Virus record (IMG/VR): IMGVR_UViG_3300029448_000152
Coordinates: 9,718 to 32,866 of that record
Length of the DNA stretch: 23,149 nucleotides
Strand: one strand, 5' to 3'
Source: a virus
The notes under the pieces are model-generated. The model did not search any database, was not told where the DNA came from, and saw only the letters and a program-made list of their open reading frames with translations. Below, in pieces: positions 9,433 to 14,394 of this stretch. Every line of letters begins with the position of its first letter. Positions within the stretch are counted from its first letter, which is position 1. A program made the translations under genes and the position numbers.

Positions 9433-9707
9433 TATTTAGATCTTCTTTCTGCAAAACCACCAAAAGCAACAGTTTTCTTTTCTTGTTTTGGTTTGTTTTC
9501 TAAAATATTCTCTTCTTCTTGTATACGTGTAAGTATTTCAAAAGCATCAAATATAGCTAACTTTTTAGTAGCGGCTGCGTTTTTTAATCTATCAGCACTA
9601 ATATCTTCATTACTATCAACTATAGGTTCTTTAGCTACTTTTACTAATTCTTCTACAGCTTTATAACCAGCTTGGATTATATTCTTTTTCCTTTCCTTGA
9701 TATTCAT
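9432..9707 (-). CDS. Small protein upstream of terminase, possible small terminase subunit
   Basis: A 91-residue, mostly helical, charged protein. It shares a TAATG overlap with the terminase large-subunit gene and overlaps the upstream gene by 47 bases, so it is clearly part of the operon. The core (SADRLKNAAATKKLAIFDAF) is a helix pair, and the C-terminal tail is basic (GGFAERRSK). Small terminase subunits are often encoded just before the large subunit and are helical DNA-binding proteins, which makes this a candidate. However, it is short for that family and shows no clear helix-turn-helix. The alternative is an uncharacterised packaging accessory protein. Confidence 0.65.
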   Translation of the reverse strand: MNIKERKKNIIQAGYKAVEELVKVAKEPIVDSNEDISADRLKNAAATKKLAIFDAFEILTRIQEEENILENKPKQEKKTVAFGGFAERRSK

Positions 9708-10245
9708 ATTTAATTGTAATGTCTTTTGTTCTTACTTTATATAAACGTTCACCATCAATAATAAATTCATACTCACTGTTTGGAGTAAAACCAACCAAAC
9801 TATTTACTTCTGGTAGATTTTTATTAGTATGTTTTATTATACCTATTAATGGTTGTTCTTTATTAGTATCAAACATATCATTAGATTTTATTGGTTTTAC
9901 AAAACAACAATCATCTAATGGTATCCACTTATTATTTCTTTTATAAGCAAACACTTGATCCATAAAAACAAAATATAAGTTATCTTTATAATAAGCTTTA
10001 CTATCTTGCTCAATACCTCTCACATCTGTATATCTTCTAAATACATTGTGGTGCACTATTATAGTGTCACCTACTTTTATATCTGTTTTAAATAAAGATG
10101 GCGTAGAAATTACTACAGCTTCTCTACTAACATATTGGTGTTGAAAAATATCTGTATTAACTATTATTTCTTTTCCACCTATGTTTTTAGTATTATTGTA
10201 TCTATTATCTTTAGGTTTTATTATAAAGTTATATATACTTTTCAC
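9661..10245 (-). CDS. GroES-like co-chaperonin, with a second GroES-like half
   Basis: A 194-residue protein resembling GroES-family co-chaperonins, which cap GroEL during folding; phages such as T4 (gp31) encode their own for capsid folding. Residues 7-16 (FIIKPKDNRY) match the first GroES strand, and NIGGKEIIV follows like the mobile loop GGI-V motif. IKVGDTIIV (56-64) matches VKVGD-VIF, and YYKDNLYFVFMDQVFAYK (85-102) corresponds to the strand before the terminal IL-A segment. Residues 132-180 repeat the pattern: LIGIIKHTN, NSLVGFTPNSEYEFIIDGER and LYKVRTKDITIKY align with the second half of GroES. The start is GTG, overlapping the upstream TAG stop (TAGTG), so it is coupled. The call rests on motif reading only. 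Confidence 0.6.
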   Translation of the reverse strand: MKSIYNFIIKPKDNRYNNTKNIGGKEIIVNTDIFQHQYVSREAVVISTPSLFKTDIKVGDTIIVHHNVFRRYTDVRGIEQDSKAYYKDNLYFVFMDQVFAYKRNNKWIPLDDCCFVKPIKSNDMFDTNKEQPLIGIIKHTNKNLPEVNSLVGFTPNSEYEFIIDGERLYKVRTKDITIKYEYQGKEKEYNPSWL

Positions 10246-10490
10246 TAATACTCTAAATTATACTCTACGGCTATAGCCATGTTTTTATTAAAGTCTTTCC
10301 AAGGTAAAACTTCATTACCTTTTTGTATGTATATACTGTATTTATCGTCTTCTTCAATTATATCACAAATTGTATGCCCTCCGTAAACCTCTTGTGCTAC
10401 GGAGTAGTGCATAGCTTCATTTTTATAATCTTTACCGATACTAATTTTTCTAATTAACTGTGGCATCTTCTTTATATTTAATAGATCCAT
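10245..10490 (-). CDS. Small hypothetical protein
   Basis: An 81-residue protein with a beta-rich core (YGGHTICDIIEEDDKYSIYI) and an aromatic C-terminus ending EYNLEY. I do not recognise it. It overlaps the upstream coiled-coil gene by 41 bases if the first ATG (10490) is used. An internal ATG at 10466 (MPQLIRKISIG) would cut the overlap to 17 bases and is also plausible; neither has a Shine-Dalgarno. Its TAG stop overlaps the GTG start of the GroES-like gene. Compact size and tight coupling suggest a small accessory or regulatory protein made together with the co-chaperonin. Confidence 0.65.
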   Translation of the reverse strand: MDLLNIKKMPQLIRKISIGKDYKNEAMHYSVAQEVYGGHTICDIIEEDDKYSIYIQKGNEVLPWKDFNKNMAIAVEYNLEY

Positions 10491-10725
10491 CTTGTATGTT
10501 AACGCTTACGTCACCATATTTTTTCTGTAAATCCATGTTATACCCAGTTAGCTTATCTTGCAAAGAACCCATTTTAAAAATAAGTGTTGACTTTTGATAT
10601 TCTAAATTACCTACATCAAGTTGAGCTCTGTTAATAGCTTGGACATAATCCTGCATTGTTTGTAACTCTTCTTTAGTAATTTTAGTAGCTTTAGCTTTCG
10701 CTTTCTTTTTGTATGTATTTCCCAT
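10450..10725 (-). CDS. Small coiled-coil protein, function unknown
   Basis: A 91-residue protein with a basic N-terminus (YKKKAKAKATKITKEELQTM) followed by a long predicted coiled coil (residues about 18-65), then a short beta tail (DVSVNIQDGSIKYKED). It has no cysteine, membrane segment or catalytic motif. It is the first of five genes with overlapping ends that lead into terminase, so it is probably made together with the packaging proteins. The start ATG follows an AATAAT leader after the 51-base gap that holds the TCACGC direct repeat. Oligomerisation through the coiled coil is likely; the partner is unknown. Confidence 0.68.
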   Translation of the reverse strand: MGNTYKKKAKAKATKITKEELQTMQDYVQAINRAQLDVGNLEYQKSTLIFKMGSLQDKLTGYNMDLQKKYGDVSVNIQDGSIKYKEDATVN

Positions 10726-10756
10726 ATTATTTAATTTAATTTACTTGTTTATATTA

Positions 10757-10773
10757 TCACGCAATTGTCACGC
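10757..10773. repeat. Direct repeat TCACGC-N5-TCACGC
   Basis: Two copies of TCACGC (10757-10762 and 10768-10773) are separated by AATTG in the gap between the glycosyltransferase-like gene and the coiled-coil gene. The 11-base spacing is one helical turn, as in operator half-sites. It is GC-rich against an AT-rich background. A chance occurrence cannot be ruled out. Confidence 0.35.
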
Positions 10774-10776
10774 TTT

Positions 10777-11682
10777 TTACTTCTTTTTCTTAACATCAGC
10801 AATAAACCAATCTTTATATGCATCTCTTTTCTTTGATATGTACTCAAAATACTTATCCACCTTCTCTCTCCAATTTTTATCTAACCAAGGATTTATGATG
10901 CCTGATTCAAAATTAGAAAAACTGTGATTAATAAATTCTTTGATATTGTCTTGATGAGTAAAGAGGTAGTTGTTAATTGTATAAAAAGATCCTTGTTGTA
11001 TATTATTCCATATATCAATAGCTTCTATCTTTTTACCTAACACTGCTGCGTATGCAGCACTTTCACTTATGTGAGTAGTATATACTGTTTTAGCTTTTTG
11101 CATGTAATAATACATGTCAATATTTCTAGGTAGTATGCAATCTTCACCAAAAAAATCTTTTAATTCACCTATAATCTGATGTGTTGTAATAGGGTGTGGT
11201 TTAAAATAAATGTTATTACCGTGTTGTTTTTTAATATGCCTTAATCTATTTAAACAAACATTTGTTTTTATTTTGTTAGATCCAGGTAAAACAACCAAAT
11301 AATCTTTTGGTGGATACTTTTCAAAGTCTTGACTTCTTTCAGTATATTTATTAGCAACATTATTTTGTATGTTGTCTATTAAAAATCCAGCATAATCATG
11401 CTTAGGACACTTTGAACAATTCTTATGCCAAGCATCAGCTAATTGTTCATTTCTTAATTTAAAATTTAAAGGTTGTAGATAAAAATTACCTGCAAACTCT
11501 GTATATCCAATAGTTTTAAAATAAGGCATTTCTTCAGCTAATACATCATAGCTTGATTCTATACCATATTCGCTACACTTTCTAATAACATAACCTTCTA
11601 TGTTTTCTAGTTCGTATAGTCTTTTTTCTTTTTTTAAAGGACCTATTCTATTATCCAGCTCCTTTTTATTAAACATTTCCAT
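10777..11682 (-). CDS. GT-B / capsule-polysaccharide-type glycosyltransferase-like protein
   Basis: A 301-residue cytoplasmic-type protein. The C-terminal half has the order of motifs seen in capsule polysaccharide and CDP-glycerol/Kdo-transferase-like GT-B folds. There is a strand with PGSNK (133-137), then NIYFKPHPI (157-165) matching the common KPHP nucleotide-site motif. TVYTTHISESAAYAAVLGKK (199-218) then corresponds to the conserved segment before the substrate loop that usually reads like D-SS-A-EAL-LGKP. A pair of cysteines (CSKC, 89-92) may bind metal. It lies directly downstream of the Thr-rich repeat gene, so it may decorate that fibre or other virion surface. A sugar-modifying role on DNA or host glycan is an alternative. 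The fold call is moderate and the substrate unknown. Confidence 0.58.
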   Translation of the reverse strand: MEMFNKKELDNRIGPLKKEKRLYELENIEGYVIRKCSEYGIESSYDVLAEEMPYFKTIGYTEFAGNFYLQPLNFKLRNEQLADAWHKNCSKCPKHDYAGFLIDNIQNNVANKYTERSQDFEKYPPKDYLVVLPGSNKIKTNVCLNRLRHIKKQHGNNIYFKPHPITTHQIIGELKDFFGEDCILPRNIDMYYYMQKAKTVYTTHISESAAYAAVLGKKIEAIDIWNNIQQGSFYTINNYLFTHQDNIKEFINHSFSNFESGIINPWLDKNWREKVDKYFEYISKKRDAYKDWFIADVKKKK

Positions 11683-11739
11683 ATAATTAAATTTAATTCG
11701 TTAGTATTATAATAGTTACATATAATTACACTTTTCTAC

Positions 11740-13830
11740 CTATGTACCTTGCCTACCACCACTTATGTAAGGATATGTATGTAATAAGCCTTCCATTGCC
11801 TTGTTAGGTAGTTGATACCAATTAGTTATAAACTTAGTACTAGTGCTAGTATTATACGTAGTTGTAGTGTTCGTACTAGTGTTGTACGTGGTTGTTGTTG
11901 ACTTAGTTGTATTATAAGTTGTTATTGTACTTGTACTAGTGTTAAACGCTGTAATAGTTATTGTCTGTGTTATAGTACTAGTGTTAAACGTAGTTGTGTA
12001 AACAGTGGTGGTATCGGTTTGTGTGTTATAAACAGTGGTGGTACTTGTGTTCCATGATGTTTTATACACAGTATTAGTTGTTGTACTAGTGTTAAACGTA
12101 GTCGTAGTTGTTTTACTTGTATTCGTACTAGTATTAAAAGTTGTCGTAAATTCAGTTATCCAAGTAGTTATAGTTATCGTGTTTGTTGATCTACTTGTAT
12201 TCCAGTATGACGTATACTCTGTCGTTGTATCTTTTTGAGTTTCTACAACGGTTGATGTAGCTTTAGACGTAGCCCAAGTCGTAGTTCTAGATGTAATACT
12301 TGATGTTGACACTACAGTTGTTGTGCTAGTGTTATATGTTGTAACAGTGCTAGTGTTAAATGTTGTTGTAGTATTCTTATTAGTATTATACGTTGTAGTA
12401 GTACTTTTACTAGTAACTGTACTTGTATTATAAGCAGTAACAAATGAAGTTATCCATGTTGTTATTGTAATTGTTTGAGTATTTTTACTAGTGTTCCAAT
12501 ATGTTATATATACAGTACTTGTGTCTTTTTGAGTTTCTACAACGGTTGATGTTGACTTACTTGTTGCCCAAGTAGTTGTTCTATTTGTAATTTTACTTGT
12601 TGACCAAGAAGTCGTTCTAGTTGTATTATATACCGTAGTTGTCTGTGTATTAAACGTAGTAGTAGTAGCCTTACTAGTATTAAAAGTCGTAGTAGTTGAC
12701 TTACTTGTTACCGTGCTTGTATTGTACGCTGTTACAAATTCAGTTATCCAAGTTGTAGTTGTGCTTCTACTTTCCGTAGTAGTAGTACTTGTGTTATAAG
12801 TTGTAGTCCTACTAGTAGCCCAAGTAGTAGTAGTACTTTTTGATGTTACTGTACTAGTATTAAATGTTGTGCTAGTAGTATATACTGTACTTGTAGACCT
12901 CTGTTCTACTGTAGTTGTGCTTGTATTATAAGTAGTACTAGTTGTATATATAGTTTGAGTACTCCTACTCTCCGTTGTGTTTTTACTAGTAGACCAACTA
13001 GTAGATCTAGATGTAATAGTACTAGTATTAAACGTGGTACTTGTGGTATAAGTAGTCGTCGTTGACCTTTTCTCTATAGTTGATGTAGAAGTATTAAACG
13101 TGGTACTTGTAGTGTAAGTAGTGGTCGTGCTTCTACTTTCAGTTGTTGATGTACTAGTATTATACGCTGTAGTGGTACCAAATGTGGTGGTCCAACTAGT
13201 TGTATAAACTGTGGATGTTGCGGTTGATGTGTTGTAAACCGTGCTTGTCGTATACACTGTAGTTGTACTTCTTTTTTCTATAGTTGTTGTAGAAGTATTA
13301 TAAGTAGTGGTAGTATTATAAGTAGTAGTAGTATTTCTACTTTCTACTGTGTTTTTACTTGTAGCCCAAGTTGTTGTGGTGCCAAAAGTAGTAGTCCAAC
13401 TAGTAGTGTATGTAGTTGTAGTTGACTTTGACGTATTGAACGTTGTACTAGTTGTATATGTTGTTGTAGTAGTATATACTGTACTTGTACTTTTACTAGT
13501 TGCAAAAGTAGTACTAGTTGATTTACTAGTGTTTGTACTAGTATTATATGCTGTAACAAAATTAGTAATCCAAGTTGTAGTATACGCAGTAGTTGTACTT
13601 TTACTTGTGTTAAATGTAGTTGTTCTAGATGTAGCCCAAGTGGTAGTAGTTGAGTGATTCGTACTTCTACTAGTTGTCCACGTAGTTGTCCTACTAGTAT
13701 TCCAAGTAGTAGTACGTGAAGTGGAACGTAAGTGCGTATTCCTACTAGTAGCCGTATTTTGACTAGCATTAGTTATTCTCTTTGTAAGAGTTGCCCGAGA
13801 TGTCGATGTATTTCTACTAGTATTCGGCAT
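11740..13830 (-). CDS. Giant Thr-rich alternating-repeat protein (fibre candidate) 1
   Basis: A 696-residue protein that is repetitive almost end to end. In the unit I counted, 40 of 98 residues are Thr and 12 Ser. Residues alternate by parity: one parity carries Thr, Tyr/Phe/Trp or Lys/Arg, the other Asn, Ser, Thr, Val or Ile. NTS and NTT (N-x-S/T sequons) recur dozens of times. Two exact-length 98-residue units occur in tandem, and a third begins after them. The only non-repetitive part is the last 30 residues (NWYQLPNKAMEGLLHTYPYI, ending GGRQGT). There is no signal peptide. The alternation implies extended beta structure, probably an elongated homo-oligomeric fibre, though no structure is known to me. 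It is followed by a glycosyltransferase-like gene. Mutational slippage could change its length. Confidence 0.82.
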   Translation of the reverse strand: MPNTSRNTSTSRATLTKRITNASQNTATSRNTHLRSTSRTTTWNTSRTTTWTTSRSTNHSTTTTWATSRTTTFNTSKSTTTAYTTTWITNFVTAYNTSTNTSKSTSTTFATSKSTSTVYTTTTTYTTSTTFNTSKSTTTTYTTSWTTTFGTTTTWATSKNTVESRNTTTTYNTTTTYNTSTTTIEKRSTTTVYTTSTVYNTSTATSTVYTTSWTTTFGTTTAYNTSTSTTESRSTTTTYTTSTTFNTSTSTIEKRSTTTTYTTSTTFNTSTITSRSTSWSTSKNTTESRSTQTIYTTSTTYNTSTTTVEQRSTSTVYTTSTTFNTSTVTSKSTTTTWATSRTTTYNTSTTTTESRSTTTTWITEFVTAYNTSTVTSKSTTTTFNTSKATTTTFNTQTTTVYNTTRTTSWSTSKITNRTTTWATSKSTSTVVETQKDTSTVYITYWNTSKNTQTITITTWITSFVTAYNTSTVTSKSTTTTYNTNKNTTTTFNTSTVTTYNTSTTTVVSTSSITSRTTTWATSKATSTVVETQKDTTTEYTSYWNTSRSTNTITITTWITEFTTTFNTSTNTSKTTTTTFNTSTTTNTVYKTSWNTSTTTVYNTQTDTTTVYTTTFNTSTITQTITITAFNTSTSTITTYNTTKSTTTTYNTSTNTTTTYNTSTSTKFITNWYQLPNKAMEGLLHTYPYISGGRQGT
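12163..12750 (-). repeat. Two tandem 294-bp (98-codon) super-repeats in Thr-rich protein 1
   Basis: Unit 1 spans 12750 to 12457 and unit 2 spans 12456 to 12163; a third unit begins at 12162 and diverges. Each starts with WIT(E/S)F. They align without gaps over 98 codons, for example WATSK at unit position 61, VETQKDT at 71 and TITITT at the end. A stretch of 29 bases is identical between copies (12524-12552 and 12230-12258), whereas elsewhere 12 of the first 21 shared residues use different codons. Confidence 0.85.
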
Positions 13831-13832
13831 AG

Positions 13833-14381
13833 CTACGCGTTTTTAATTGTTGTTTTTGGTACTATTGGAAAATATATTCTACCATTCATATTTATATGAT
13901 CCATATAGTTGTTTTCTAAATCTGTTATATTTTGACCAGTTATTTCAAAATGCCAAAATAAATCAGCGATAATTAAATCGTATTTTTTATTAGGTACGTA
14001 AGTATAAGCATCCGCTTTTATAATATTTATTGGACTAGATAAATAATCAACGTAGTCAATTAACTCTTGATTATTGTCTACAACATCGATAACTTGTACA
14101 AAATCTTTATTATCTTTTATGTATTGAGGTAGTGTACCTAAACCTAAACCCAATACTAAAACATTTGGATAATTAGGTATACCTTCAAATAATCTAAAGT
14201 GCTCTCTTGATGTAGGTACTTCACTATTACCTTCTTCACCTTGACCCATAAAAGCTTTACCATAATGCTCTTTGTTTTCTATGGTATTACCTTCGGTAAA
14301 TGTCAAAGTAGACACACCATCAACTTTTGCAACTGAAAAGCTAGTTCCTGTATATTCTGATATTAATTCTTCGTTTACCAT
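13833..14381 (-). CDS. SAM-dependent methyltransferase / spermidine-synthase-like protein
   Basis: A class I Rossmann-fold protein of 182 residues if started at ATG 14381 (MVNEELISEY). An ATG at 14420 would give 195 residues but overlap the upstream gene, so the shorter start, 13 bases after that stop, is preferred. Motif I is VLVLGLGLGTLP (74-85), the acidic ribose-binding strand is VIDVVDNN (97-104), the next strand ends in KADAY (D124), and motif IV is YDLIIADLFW (134-143). This order and the YD-II-D motif resemble spermidine synthase-like proteins. The family's usual N-terminal beta domain is reduced (about 70 residues). It lies between the two Thr-rich repeat genes, so it may modify them. 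Aminopropyl transfer versus methylation cannot be told from sequence. Confidence 0.72.
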   Translation of the reverse strand: MVNEELISEYTGTSFSVAKVDGVSTLTFTEGNTIENKEHYGKAFMGQGEEGNSEVPTSREHFRLFEGIPNYPNVLVLGLGLGTLPQYIKDNKDFVQVIDVVDNNQELIDYVDYLSSPINIIKADAYTYVPNKKYDLIIADLFWHFEITGQNITDLENNYMDHINMNGRIYFPIVPKTTIKNA

Positions 14382-14394
14382 ATTAATTATTTGT

